Shown here piece by piece: positions 44,004 through 52,089 of a stretch of DNA of 64,000 nt (position 1 is its first letter; the number at the start of each line of letters is the position of its first letter). The notes beneath the pieces are model-generated. The model was not told the DNA's origin. It ran no database searches and saw nothing but the letters and a program-made list of their open reading frames with translations. The stretch lies in the NCBI RefSeq assembly GCF_000687455.2, contig NZ_JGVW01000053.1, forward strand, positions 1-64,000. The letters run 5' to 3'. This stretch comes from Burkholderia sp. lig30. Its GTDB lineage: Bacteria > Pseudomonadota > Gammaproteobacteria > Burkholderiales > Burkholderiaceae. A program made the position numbers and the translations under genes.

Positions 44004-45137
44004 TCACCGTTCCGGCCGGGCCGGCAGCCGGAGCGCCGCCATGAAGCCACGCGCGGAATCGCGCATCAGCACCTGCCCGCGATGCCGCGCGGCCGTCGCG
44101 CGCACGAACGCCAGCCCAAGGCCGAAGCCGTCGCGCGGCAGCCCGCAGGACAGCGCAAGCCGGTCAAACGCCCCGGCCGCCGCCGCGCGCCGCGCCGGCG
44201 CGATGCCCGCTCCGGCGTCCTCGACGGCGATCAGCCACGCGCCGCCGTCGGCGCGCAGCGTGCAATGCACGTCCGAACGCGCCGGACCGTGCTTCAGCGC
44301 GTTGTCGATCAGGTTCGCGACCGCGCGCGTCAGCATCATGCGGTCGCCCGTCGTCACGCATTCCGCATCCGGCACCTGCGCGACCACCCGGCTGTCGAAA
44401 CAGGCGGCCTTCTCCCACAGCTGGTCCGCCGCATCGAACACGATTTCGTTGAGGCTCACGGCGTCGTGTGCGCACAGCTCCGATTGCGCGCGAGTCAGAT
44501 GGATGAAGCCGTCGGCGAGCGCCAGCGCCCGCCGCGCATGGCCGGCGATCCGCTCGAGCAGCGGCGGCATCTCGCCATGCTCGCTCCGGTAGGCGTTCAG
44601 CAATGCAAGAATCGACGTCTGCGGCAAACGCATGTCGTGCGACAGGAAATCGAGCGCTTCGTCGCGCTGACGCGACATCAGGTACGCGTTTGCGTGATAG
44701 CGGATACGCGCCGCCACCTCGATGGCGTCGGGCAGCGTGACGAGATAGTCGCTTGCGCCCGCGAGGAACGCCTCCCGCTTGATCGCCGGCGCGTCCTCCG
44801 CGGACAGCACGATGACCGGCACACGCGACGCCGCCGCGCCGGCGCGCCATGCGCGCACCAGGTCCAGCCCGTCGATGTCCGGCATCGCGAGATCCTGCAG
44901 GATCACCGCGGGCCGGACTTCGCGCGCCGCCGCCATTGCTCCGTGCGCGTCCGCGCAAACGTGCAGGTCGAGATCGTGCTCGGCGCGCAACGCGCGCCTG
45001 AGGATCTCCGCGACGAGAACCCGATCGCTCACCAGCAGCACCGGAATGCCGGATTCTGCGCCGTCAGCCGGTTCTTCAACGCAAGATTCATGCACGCACG
45101 ACGATCCTAAAACCGAATCTTTATTCGATTCTTTCAT
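44004..45137 (-). CDS. Hybrid response regulator-histidine kinase (REC then HATPase)
   Basis: A 377 aa soluble signalling protein in REC-HisKA-HATPase order. The receiver has acidic DAHGAMAAAREVRPAVILQD with phospho-Asp in ILQDLAMPDIDGLDLV and Lys-like switch residues later (IVLSAEDAPAIKREAFLAGA). The phospho-His is in LDFLSHDMRLPQTSILALL. The ATP-binding N and G boxes are VANLIDNALKHGP, VEDAGAGIAP and GFGLGLAFVRATAARHRG. No membrane segments, so it takes its input from other proteins through the receiver. No partner regulator is adjacent. Confidence 0.87.
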   Translation of the reverse strand: MKESNKDSVLGSSCVHESCVEEPADGAESGIPVLLVSDRVLVAEILRRALRAEHDLDLHVCADAHGAMAAAREVRPAVILQDLAMPDIDGLDLVRAWRAGAAASRVPVIVLSAEDAPAIKREAFLAGASDYLVTLPDAIEVAARIRYHANAYLMSRQRDEALDFLSHDMRLPQTSILALLNAYRSEHGEMPPLLERIAGHARRALALADGFIHLTRAQSELCAHDAVSLNEIVFDAADQLWEKAACFDSRVVAQVPDAECVTTGDRMMLTRAVANLIDNALKHGPARSDVHCTLRADGGAWLIAVEDAGAGIAPARRAAAAGAFDRLALSCGLPRDGFGLGLAFVRATAARHRGQVLMRDSARGFMAALRLPARPER

Positions 45138-45468
45138 GTTCGTTGTTTATCGGGTTAATCCGCCCGTCTCTCAGGTGGACGCAGATGCCGCCTGCCATCG
45201 GCGATACCGAGCGGCGGGCGCAGACCGCCCGCCACGCGGGATGCAGGCGCTTCCCGCCGGCGCGCCGTTTCTCGTTAACCGATTGCTCTCGATGAATATA
45301 ATCAAGCGATTCTAAATGAAAATATAAGACGACGCCCACACCGCTCCCATTTGATTTCGCCATGCATATAAATCGGCGGGAAAACGAAAAAGGATTCAGC
45401 GGAAATACTTGATTTGGAGTCGCCAACACCGGTGGACGAGACAGCGAACCAGAAGGCTCGTTTGGTGC
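45138..45468. other. Intergenic region between the hybrid kinase and the IS5 remnant
   Basis: A 331 bp gap with a lower-GC part (45285-45420: ATGAATATAATCAAGCG and neighbouring A/T runs). It may carry the kinase promoter. No gene or repeat is supported here. Confidence 0.55.
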
Positions 45469-45775
45469 ATGGAGAGAAGGAAAGTCAGCAACGCGTTGTG
45501 GGCGGCGCTGGAGCCGTCGGTTCCGCAATTTGTGCCGCCACCGAAAGGCGGGCGTCGCCGTTCAGTTGATGAGCGCGCGGCCCTGAACGGCATTCCGTAC
45601 ATGCTGCACACGGGGATTCCACGGGAGCACCTGGCGCGGGAGCAGGGAGTCCGCGGCGGCATTTGCGCGACGGGGAAACGGCCAGCGCACAGGAAACGTT
45701 GCACCGGCCATGTCAACGACGCCGCGTGAGCATGACCAGATCGACTGAAAACGGGCCAGCATCAATCGATGCTCG
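45469..45775 (+). pseudogene. Decayed IS5-family transposase fragment
   Basis: The first 65 codons read like the N-terminus of an IS5-family DDE transposase: MERRKVSNALWAALEPSVPQ, then VDERAALNGIPYMLHTGIPR with EHLAREQG. The frame then shifts. In the next frame LRDGETASAQETLHRPCQ and MTRSTENGPASIDA resemble the following part (LRDW...LH...DQIDW...ASIDA). No catalytic DDE residues remain. Several substitutions in invariant positions show it is an old remnant. Confidence 0.75.
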
Positions 45776-45877
45776 GGCTGGAGCAGCCTGTCGCGAATGG
45801 CGAGTCCGTTGCGACAGGCAGCGAACGCGCGCTGCAAATCACCCTGCTGCGTCAGGGGAGGCGAGCACGACTTCGCG

Positions 45878-46672
45878 TCAGGCCGCTTTGGGCGCGCGCG
45901 TACGCCGGCTGTCTGCGGGCGTTGCCGCGATTGCGCGAATGGCAACTTCCCTGGCTTCGTCCAGCCGCGAGGCTGCAAGAGAAACCAGCAGTTTGCTGTC
46001 TCGCTTGATCGCGGCCTTTTGCAGCTCGCGCCAGTCCTTCAACGATGCGCGAATCGATTGTGGCGCAGCCACGAATCCCAGCCGGACATAACGCAGCGTT
46101 CGCAATGAGATGGAGTGCAGGATATCGACCAGAAGCCGATTGCGGCACAGGTTGATCGTGGAGAAATTCAGAAGGAAGCTTTCGACAGCATAAGCGTCTG
46201 CCGACTCCTCGGCGGCCTTGGTCAGTTTAGGCATGTACTCGGCCAGCAACGCCTCGAGCTCGGCCGGGCTTTCGTGCGCCACCTGTTCCAGCATCGTCAG
46301 ATAAAGCACGCTGCGCACACGAAAGATGTCCCGAAGCTCGTTTTCGTCGGGCGCCGTGACGATCGCCCCGCGTCTCGCCTGAAACTCGATCAGGCGATCC
46401 CGCTCCAGTATGCGCATCGCTTCGCGCACTGGCGCACGGCTGACGTGCAGCACCTCGCTGATATCCTTCTCCAGCAAACGCTGCCCCGCTTGCACCAGGT
46501 CGAGCGTAATGACGCCGGCCAGCCGGACAGCGATCTGCTCGGCAATCGGCGCCGAGGCGTACGCCCATTCCTGCCCGCGCAGCACCGCCCGTTCGACCGC
46601 CAACATCAGTGAATTCCTGGGCGTAAGGAGCGCGGAGAGATCGGGAAGGTTTTGCGTTTTATTTCGGGCCAT
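45878..46672 (-). CDS. GntR family (FadR/FCD subfamily) transcriptional regulator
   Basis: A 264 aa regulator. The winged-helix domain has PIAEQIAVRLAGVITLDLVQ and AGQRLLEKDISEVLHVSRAP with the GntR block VREAMRILERDRLIEFQARRG. The C-terminal FCD ligand-binding domain contains ELRDIFRVRSVLYLTMLEQV and the expected metal-binding Asp/His region. A perfect -10 TATAAT (46721-46716, minus) with TTGTCG at -35 gives a good promoter, and TTGTCGA sites overlap both the -35 and the start region, suggesting autorepression. Likely targets are the neighbouring tauD and porin genes, which carry the same sites. Confidence 0.88.
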   Translation of the reverse strand: MARNKTQNLPDLSALLTPRNSLMLAVERAVLRGQEWAYASAPIAEQIAVRLAGVITLDLVQAGQRLLEKDISEVLHVSRAPVREAMRILERDRLIEFQARRGAIVTAPDENELRDIFRVRSVLYLTMLEQVAHESPAELEALLAEYMPKLTKAAEESADAYAVESFLLNFSTINLCRNRLLVDILHSISLRTLRYVRLGFVAAPQSIRASLKDWRELQKAAIKRDSKLLVSLAASRLDEAREVAIRAIAATPADSRRTRAPKAA

Positions 46673-46690
46673 AACGTGTCGCGAGCTCGG

Positions 46691-46707
46691 TTTTTGTCGA
46701 ATTTAAC
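46691..46707 (+). promoter_or_regulatory. Operator-like site A1 at the gntR transcription start
   Basis: TTTTTGTCGAATTTAAC, sharing TTGTCGA..TTAA with the sites by tauD and the porin. It lies at the predicted gntR start of transcription (about 46709) and is an inverted copy (TTTTTGTCGA) of site A2. Confidence 0.5.
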
Positions 46708-46736
46708 TCGTTCACATTATAGTCTCCGCGTTGTAC

Positions 46737-46750
46737 GGTCGACAAAAATT
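46737..46750 (-). promoter_or_regulatory. Operator-like site A2 over the gntR -35 box
   Basis: AATTTTTGTCGACC on the minus strand. It overlaps the -35 element TTGTCG of the gntR promoter, whose -10 TATAAT is 18 bp downstream. Together with A1 it brackets the promoter. Confidence 0.5.
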
Positions 46751-46875
46751 CAGGGCTGCCTTGTTCGGGCTCAACCTTGCCATGACCGGTTAAAACCGAT
46801 GCGACTCACCTGCGGCGGCCGGCCGAGCCCGATACCGCACGCCATCGGAAAAGCATCGCGCGGATGGGCAAGCCA

Positions 46876-47721
46876 TCAATACGGCGTATCGCCTTCGATA
46901 CCCGCTCGCTCCATCTTGCGCGGAGCCGGCCAATAATCCATGACCGCGTAATGCTGCGTTGACCGGTTGTCCCAGATCGCAACACTGTTCGGCTTCCAGC
47001 GGAAACGAACCTGATACTCGGGGATCGATGCCTGGCTTTGCAGGTAGTTCAGGAGAAGGCTCGCCCCTGGCGTCTTGTCCAGGCCGTAACGCACATTCTC
47101 GGCCGTATGGTAGTTGGCGAAATGCGTTGTGAAGCTCCCGACGTACAGGATCTTCTCGCCAGTCTCCGGGTGCGTCCGCACGACCGGGTGTTCCACCTCC
47201 GGATTCTGTGCCGCGAGCTTTCTTCGCTCGTCCAGATCCATGACCGCGCCGAACGAGTGCTCGATGCTGCTTTTTGCTCTCAATCCGGCGATGCGTTTCT
47301 TGATGTCTTCAGGCAGTTTCCTGTACGCCTCGACCATGTTGACCCAGATGGTGTCACCGCCGACCTCCGGACACTCGATGCAGCGCAATACGGCACCCAT
47401 GGAGGGTTTCGCCCGCCAAAGCCCGTCGGTGTGGTAGTTGTTTTCATAAGGGTTTTTCTCGTCCGATCGATAGATCCGCACGAGGCCCGGATGCTCCGGA
47501 TCGCTTCCCGCAACGGGATGATCTTCCAGCTTGCCGAAGCCGCTCGCAAAGGCGACATGCTCCTCTCGAGAGATATCCTGATCCCGGAAAAAGAGGACTC
47601 GGTGCTTAAGCAGCAGCGCCTTGATTTCTGCGAACAGCGACGCGTCCCTGGATGCCTCCCCCAAATTCACACCGAACACCTCGGCACCGATGCAAGCCGT
47701 CAATCTTTCTACTTTGATCAT
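46876..47721 (-). CDS. TauD/TfdA family Fe(II)/2-oxoglutarate-dependent dioxygenase
   Basis: A 281 aa non-heme iron oxygenase. Start motif VFGVNLGEASRDASLFAEI, then HRVLFFRDQDISREEHVAFA. The iron-binding HxD is in NNYHTDGLWRAKPS; the distal His is in NRSTQHYAVMDYWP and the 2-oxoglutarate Arg follows in APRKMERAGIEG. Family members hydroxylate sulfonates (taurine), aryloxyacetates (2,4-D) or other compounds; the substrate here is not readable. AGGAG precedes the ATG at 47721; the open frame continues upstream to 47751 without a better start. An operator-like site lies 134 bp upstream. Confidence 0.9.
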   Translation of the reverse strand: MIKVERLTACIGAEVFGVNLGEASRDASLFAEIKALLLKHRVLFFRDQDISREEHVAFASGFGKLEDHPVAGSDPEHPGLVRIYRSDEKNPYENNYHTDGLWRAKPSMGAVLRCIECPEVGGDTIWVNMVEAYRKLPEDIKKRIAGLRAKSSIEHSFGAVMDLDERRKLAAQNPEVEHPVVRTHPETGEKILYVGSFTTHFANYHTAENVRYGLDKTPGASLLLNYLQSQASIPEYQVRFRWKPNSVAIWDNRSTQHYAVMDYWPAPRKMERAGIEGDTPY

Positions 47722-48124
47722 GAGCGATATCTCCTGGTATTTGGCAGGCATTTCATCAAGTCACCACGATCCCTGTCAGGCGCCGCCGCTCTGCGAAACC
47801 GTGGAACATTGCTGCCTGTCCTTCTGCCTGACAAGATAGCACCCAGCTCAATTCTTGTCGACATTAATGTTGGATTCTCAGCCGCGGCAGGTCCGGAACG
47901 GCAATGGGCAGCAATGGCTGGAAGTCCGACTGACGGCACCCGTCCAATCTGGACTCCTATACTTGCAAGGTGGCGCGCATGAAACAGAATCGGATTTTCC
48001 CGGCCCGGTTTCGCTGCCGGGTTCGCCTTCACGACAATCAGCACTGAATTCGATATGCGATTCTTCGCATACGTCCGCCCAATGAACGCGCCCGCACCGC
48101 TGGCGGGCCGGATCGAATTGCAGA
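47722..48124. other. Intergenic region between the tauD and porin genes
   Basis: A 403 bp gap holding the promoter region of the dioxygenase gene and the end of the porin gene. The GTCGAC of the operator-like site at 47855-47869 can serve as a -35 for a TATCTT -10 at 47838-47833 (minus strand, 18 bp spacing). No gene is seen. Confidence 0.6.
47855..47869. promoter_or_regulatory. Operator-like site B in front of the dioxygenase gene
   Basis: TTGTCGACATTAATG, the best copy of the shared motif, 134 bp upstream of the dioxygenase ATG. It contains the palindrome TGTCGACA, the type of half-site pair used by GntR/FCD regulators. Confidence 0.6.
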
Positions 48125-49246
48125 TCAGAAGGTGTGGCGAATGCCTATCTCGAGGCCGACCTGATTCGACCCGTGGAACGGGGCCGCGGGAACCGCGGTA
48201 CCCGCGGAGACAGAATAAATGGCACCCTTGCCATTGTTTTTCATATACCCAGCCACCCCATACACCGCCGTTCGCTTGCTGAGGTTGTAGTTCGCCCTCA
48301 AAACACCAAGCGTGCCGTTTGCGTCGTCCCCGCTGTTGCCGATATGCGAAACCTGGGCATCAAACTGCCACACGCCGTATAGCAGGGAGGCGCCCAGATA
48401 TTCGATATCGGTCTTGGCCGATCGGATGTCGCCGCGAAGGAGCCGATGGATCCAGCCTACGCCGAAGCGCACCGGCCCGGTCGTAAGATGGGCGTTCAAT
48501 TGATAGCGGCGGTCGGTGTCTCCGGAGTGGGCAAACCCGACGCCCGGTGCGCCCGGGACGACGGAGATCGACGCTGAGCCCGGCCCGCCTCGCAACTCTT
48601 CGTACGTCGCGGCGACTCCCCAGTTATTCGCGTCATATTTCAGCATCGCGGACAGCCCCCGGCAGGCGAGGAAATCGTTTCCGGTCTGACCGGCGCAGTT
48701 CCCGGCAGCCGAGGCGTCCCGGCCAAACGAATAACTCGCCCCCACGGTCAGCCCTGAGAAGGTTCCCATATAGGCAACGGAGCTGTCGAAGCGATCCGCC
48801 AGCAGGGCACTGTCGAGCGACCCCACGCCGCCCATCCCCGCGGCCCCCATGATATTCGCGTCGATCATCCCCCACGTCTGCATGCTGTACTGTCGGCCAA
48901 ACGTGAGCTTTCCCCACGGGCCGCTCAAACCGACGTAGGCCTGCCGGCCAAACAAACGATTGGCCTGCAGCAACGTCCCGTTCGACGCGGAAAAGCCACT
49001 TTCCAGCGTGAAGATGGCCTTCAGGCCTCCGCCGAGGTCTTCTGCGCCTTTCAGCCCCCATCGTGACGGCGTGTCTCCGGCCCCGATGACGGGCATCCGG
49101 GCCAGTGATCCGCCGGTCGGCGTCGCGTGAGTAATGAACTCGATGCCGGTATCCACGACGCCGTACAAAATGACGGAGCTCTGCGCAAATGCCGGTGCCG
49201 ACACGGCGGTGGTCGTCAGTAACAACGCAAGTCCCGCTTTCTTCAT
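48125..49246 (-). CDS. Outer-membrane general porin (OmpC/Gram-negative porin family)
   Basis: A 373 aa porin with signal peptide MKKAGLALLLTTTAVSAPAF (then AQ, cleavage about residue 21). The mature start QSSVILYGVVDTGIEFITH, the second strand FTLESGFSASNGTLLQANRL, and LFGRQAYVGLSGPWGKLTFG with RQYSMQ are typical of Burkholderia and Neisseria-type porins. The C-terminus GLEIGIRHTF ends in Phe, as required for outer-membrane insertion. It forms trimeric 16-strand channels. Placed beside a dioxygenase and a GntR regulator, it may be the uptake pore for the same substrate. Two operator-like sites lie upstream (49626 and 49773). Confidence 0.92.
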   Translation of the reverse strand: MKKAGLALLLTTTAVSAPAFAQSSVILYGVVDTGIEFITHATPTGGSLARMPVIGAGDTPSRWGLKGAEDLGGGLKAIFTLESGFSASNGTLLQANRLFGRQAYVGLSGPWGKLTFGRQYSMQTWGMIDANIMGAAGMGGVGSLDSALLADRFDSSVAYMGTFSGLTVGASYSFGRDASAAGNCAGQTGNDFLACRGLSAMLKYDANNWGVAATYEELRGGPGSASISVVPGAPGVGFAHSGDTDRRYQLNAHLTTGPVRFGVGWIHRLLRGDIRSAKTDIEYLGASLLYGVWQFDAQVSHIGNSGDDANGTLGVLRANYNLSKRTAVYGVAGYMKNNGKGAIYSVSAGTAVPAAPFHGSNQVGLEIGIRHTF

Positions 49247-49625
49247 CTCGTCTCCTCTTGTCTTGAGTCAACGCCAATGGCGTTTCGCTAATCCCGTGCG
49301 TGAGGAGGCTGCCGGCAATCACGCTGACCCAAAACGGTCCGGCCTGACGCCCGCCAGTTCTCCGCAGCTTTGATACGTCGGTATCCAGGGCGATGGCAGT
49401 CAGTGCATCGAGCCCGATACGGCGTGACCGACGACCGCGCCTACGCGCCGTCGCGCAATGACGACAACACCTCGATACCCATGACTTTTCGCTTCACGGT
49501 GTCCCCTTGTCGCGCCAACCACCTGCGTGAGTCGATGAGCACCCGACGATTCGGCGGCCTCCTGTAACGCCCCTTCTGTCTGCTGCCCGAACACCGACGG
49601 CGCCCATCATCCTCCAGAAATATTG

Positions 49626-49640
49626 ATGTCGACATTAATA
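49626..49640. promoter_or_regulatory. Operator-like site C between porin and plus-strand genes
   Basis: ATGTCGACATTAATA, sharing GTCGACATTAAT with site B. It is 380 bp upstream of the porin ATG, with TATACT close downstream on the plus strand. Confidence 0.55.
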
Positions 49641-49772
49641 CTTATACTGAGTCGACCTGGCATGCATGAACGAACGTGGTTGGTTGGAGCGCACTTCGGG
49701 GCCTCGGCGGCCCCGCCTCGTGGAGTCAATGACCGTCTGCCTCGCCCGGCGACAGGCCGTCCACTTGCATTA

Positions 49773-49787
49773 TTGTCGACTTTAATG
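49773..49787. promoter_or_regulatory. Operator-like site D upstream of the quinone oxidoreductase gene set
   Basis: TTGTCGACTTTAATG, differing from site B at one base. It is followed by TATAGACC and TATACTT on the plus strand, so it probably sits in the promoter of the downstream plus-strand genes. Confidence 0.55.
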
Positions 49788-49867
49788 CAGTATAGACCTA
49801 TACTTGAAATTCCGACGGCCTCATCGCTGCCGCGTCCGGCGTGAAGTCAATGAATGGAGGAAATCCA

Positions 49868-50134
49868 ATGCTGTCGACACGGTTGGCAGCGAAGACATGG
49901 GGGAACACGCCTCATGCCGCTCGACGGCTTGCGGCGCGGATCGCCTCGGCGTTTGTGCCCAAGGCGCATCTCGCGCCGTTGACTTGCGAAGCACTTTGCT
50001 ATGGGTGCATGGCCGGCATTGTGATGACCATGCACGCGACGTGCGAAGCCGACACCCGCCGGTCCATGCGCAACCGAATGACGCATACGGGTCCGCGGGC
50101 TACTGTCATGAGCAGCAAAGTTCAAGGCATCTGA
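49868..50134 (+). CDS. Small hypothetical protein downstream of operator site D
   Basis: An 88 aa open frame whose ATG follows GGAGGAAATCCA, a near-perfect ribosome binding site. The sequence (MLSTRLAAKTWGNTPHAARR, later TCEALCYGCMAGIVMTMHAT) is basic and Cys/Met-containing but matches no family known to me. The promoter-like site D is 95 bp upstream. It may be a real small protein or a leader frame; confidence is low because no homologue was recognised. The next gap 50135-50281 has no gene. Confidence 0.35.
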   Translation: MLSTRLAAKTWGNTPHAARRLAARIASAFVPKAHLAPLTCEALCYGCMAGIVMTMHATCEADTRRSMRNRMTHTGPRATVMSSKVQGI

Positions 50135-50281
50135 AGTAAAGCAGGACATGGCGCGAGACGAGAGGATTCACTCGTCGGCATCGACACCCCTCTTGATTCG
50201 CTTGTTGCCGAGATCAAGGGTGAAGCAAGGGCTGGCGATCCGTACAAAAACTGTAGTAGTCCATATATAACTGGAGACGAT

Positions 50282-51262
50282 ATGGCGAAAGTCGTTAAAT
50301 TCCACGAAACCGGCGGCCCCGAGGTCCTTCGTTTTGAGGACGTCGACGTTGGAGAGCCGGGGCCGGGAGAGGTGCGCGTCCGCCACGTGGCGGTAGGGCT
50401 CAATTTTGCCGATACTTACTTCCGCGGAGGCACCTACACGGTTCCGCTCCCCAGCGGCCTTGGCAACGAGGCGGCAGGTGTGGTCGAGTCCGTCGGGGCC
50501 GGCGTCACCGATCTGGCGGTCGGCGACCGTGTGACCTACACGGGCTTCATCAACACGCTGGGCGCCTACAGCACCGAGCGGCTGATTGCTGCCGATCTTC
50601 TGATCAAGCTGCCTGACGCCATCAGCTGCGAGACCGCGGCGGCCATGACCATGCGGGGCTTGTCCGCCGCCTACCTGGTGCGCCGGATCTATCCTTTCAA
50701 GGCGGGCGACGCCGTGCTGCTTCATGCTGCAGCGGGCGGTGTGGGATTGATCGTTTCGCAATGGGCGAAACTGGTCGGGCTGACGGTGATCGGCACGGTG
50801 TCGACCGACGCCAAAGCTGAAGTCGCGCGCGCTCACGGTTGCGATCACACGATCAACTACAGTCATGAGGATGTGGCCACGCGCGTGCGCGAACTGACCG
50901 GCGGGGTGGGTGTATCCGTGGTCTTTGACAGCGTGGGCAAGGCCACTTTCATGTCGTCGCTCGATTCCCTCAAGCGTCGCGGCCTGATGGTCTGTGTCGG
51001 CACTGCATCCGGCAAGATCCCGCCGTTCGATCCGCAAATTCTGGCGCGCAAGGGCTCGCTGTACCTGACCCGCCCGGGCCTGGCCGACTACATCGCCGAT
51101 CCGGCCGAAAAGGCGGAACTGGTCGACGAGCTATTCGGCCATGTAGCGGCAGGCCGGATCCGCATCGAGATCAATCAACGGTATGAACTGCAGGACGCGG
51201 TCCAGGCACATCGAGACCTGGAGGCTCGAAAAACCACGGGCTCCTCCATTTTCGTGCTTTGA
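50282..51262 (+). CDS. NADPH:quinone oxidoreductase (zinc-free MDR, QorA-like)
   Basis: A 326 aa medium-chain reductase. The N-terminal fold begins VKFHETGGPEVLRFEDVDVG and has VGLNFADTYFRGG with the typical Asn/Asp of quinone reductases and no zinc ligands. The nucleotide motif is LLHAAAGGVGLIVSQWAKL (AAGGVG). The C-terminus ISRYELQDAVQAHRDLEARK-like region (RYELQDAVQAHRDLEARKTT) is standard. Family members carry out one- or two-electron reduction of quinones and enals with NADPH. GGAGACGAT lies before the start. A hydrolase gene follows after 257 bp. Confidence 0.9.
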   Translation: MAKVVKFHETGGPEVLRFEDVDVGEPGPGEVRVRHVAVGLNFADTYFRGGTYTVPLPSGLGNEAAGVVESVGAGVTDLAVGDRVTYTGFINTLGAYSTERLIAADLLIKLPDAISCETAAAMTMRGLSAAYLVRRIYPFKAGDAVLLHAAAGGVGLIVSQWAKLVGLTVIGTVSTDAKAEVARAHGCDHTINYSHEDVATRVRELTGGVGVSVVFDSVGKATFMSSLDSLKRRGLMVCVGTASGKIPPFDPQILARKGSLYLTRPGLADYIADPAEKAELVDELFGHVAAGRIRIEINQRYELQDAVQAHRDLEARKTTGSSIFVL

Positions 51263-51519
51263 GCGTTCCACTCGCGGGGAAACACGCGCCATCCGGCGCG
51301 TTTGCCCCGCGAGACCCGTCCGGCATCCCGGCACGTCGGGCCGGACACACTGCCGCAGTGGCCCTGCCGGCAGAGCGGCACGTCTTCGACGACAGGCTCT
51401 TGCCGCCAGATATCCCGGTTCCGCGAGCGCGGCGCAGCCGCGATGCGAAAGCCCTGCGCCATCTTGACGGAGTGCACGGCCATTCCCCCCCAATTGATAT
51501 TTCTCAGGTTCCCTGGCTC

Positions 51520-52080
51520 ATGACATCTTCTTCGTCAGCAACCGTATTGATCGTTCCCGGCCTTCGGGATCACGTCGAGGATCACTGGCAAACGATTCTT
51601 GCAAGCACACTGCCGAATGCGCGCGTGGTGCCGCCGCTGGAACACGACAAGCTGCGCTGCGCGGCGAGAGTCGAGGCGCTCGATCACGCACTCGCCAGTA
51701 TCGCCGGTCCGGTGGTGCTTGTATCGCACAGTGCCGGGGTGATAACAACCGTGCACTGGGCACAACATCGCAGGCGCGAAATAAAGGGCGCGTTGCTCGC
51801 GGCTCCGCCGGATTTCGATTCGCCGCTGCCGGACGGCTATCCGACGATGGATGTCTTGCGTCAGCAAGGTTGGTTACCGGTGCCACGGAGCCCGCTCCCG
51901 TTCCCGAGCATCGTGGCGGCCAGCACGAATGATCCGCTCGCGCGCATGGAACACGTCAGGGAACTGGCGAGCGCCTGGGGCAGCCGTTTGATTGACGTCG
52001 GCGCCGTCGGTCACCTCAACCCCGCCTCGGGGTTCGGTGAGTGGCCACGTGCGCTGGAATTCGTCAACGAACTCAGTTAA
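51520..52080 (+). CDS. RBBP9/YdeN-like alpha/beta hydrolase
   Basis: A 186 aa serine hydrolase. N-terminal TVLIVPGLRDHVEDHWQTIL is the YdeN/RBBP9 oxyanion region. The nucleophile Ser is in VLVSHSAGVITTVHW (SHSAG), and the acidic residue and His are in VAASTNDPLARMEHV and VGHLNPASGFGEWP. Length fits the family. Physiological substrates are not known for bacterial members. It ends 10 bp before the DsbA-like gene, so these two are an operon. Confidence 0.88.
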   Translation: MTSSSSATVLIVPGLRDHVEDHWQTILASTLPNARVVPPLEHDKLRCAARVEALDHALASIAGPVVLVSHSAGVITTVHWAQHRRREIKGALLAAPPDFDSPLPDGYPTMDVLRQQGWLPVPRSPLPFPSIVAASTNDPLARMEHVRELASAWGSRLIDVGAVGHLNPASGFGEWPRALEFVNELS

Positions 52081-52089
52081 GGAGCCAAC

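Larger units (their letters stand above)
49247..49867. other. Divergent regulatory region upstream of the porin
   Basis: About 620 bp between the porin (minus) and the first plus-strand gene. It contains operator-like sites C and D, and promoter-like TATACT elements at 49643-49648 and 49799-49804. The left part (49280-49600) shows nothing recognisable. Confidence 0.6.
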
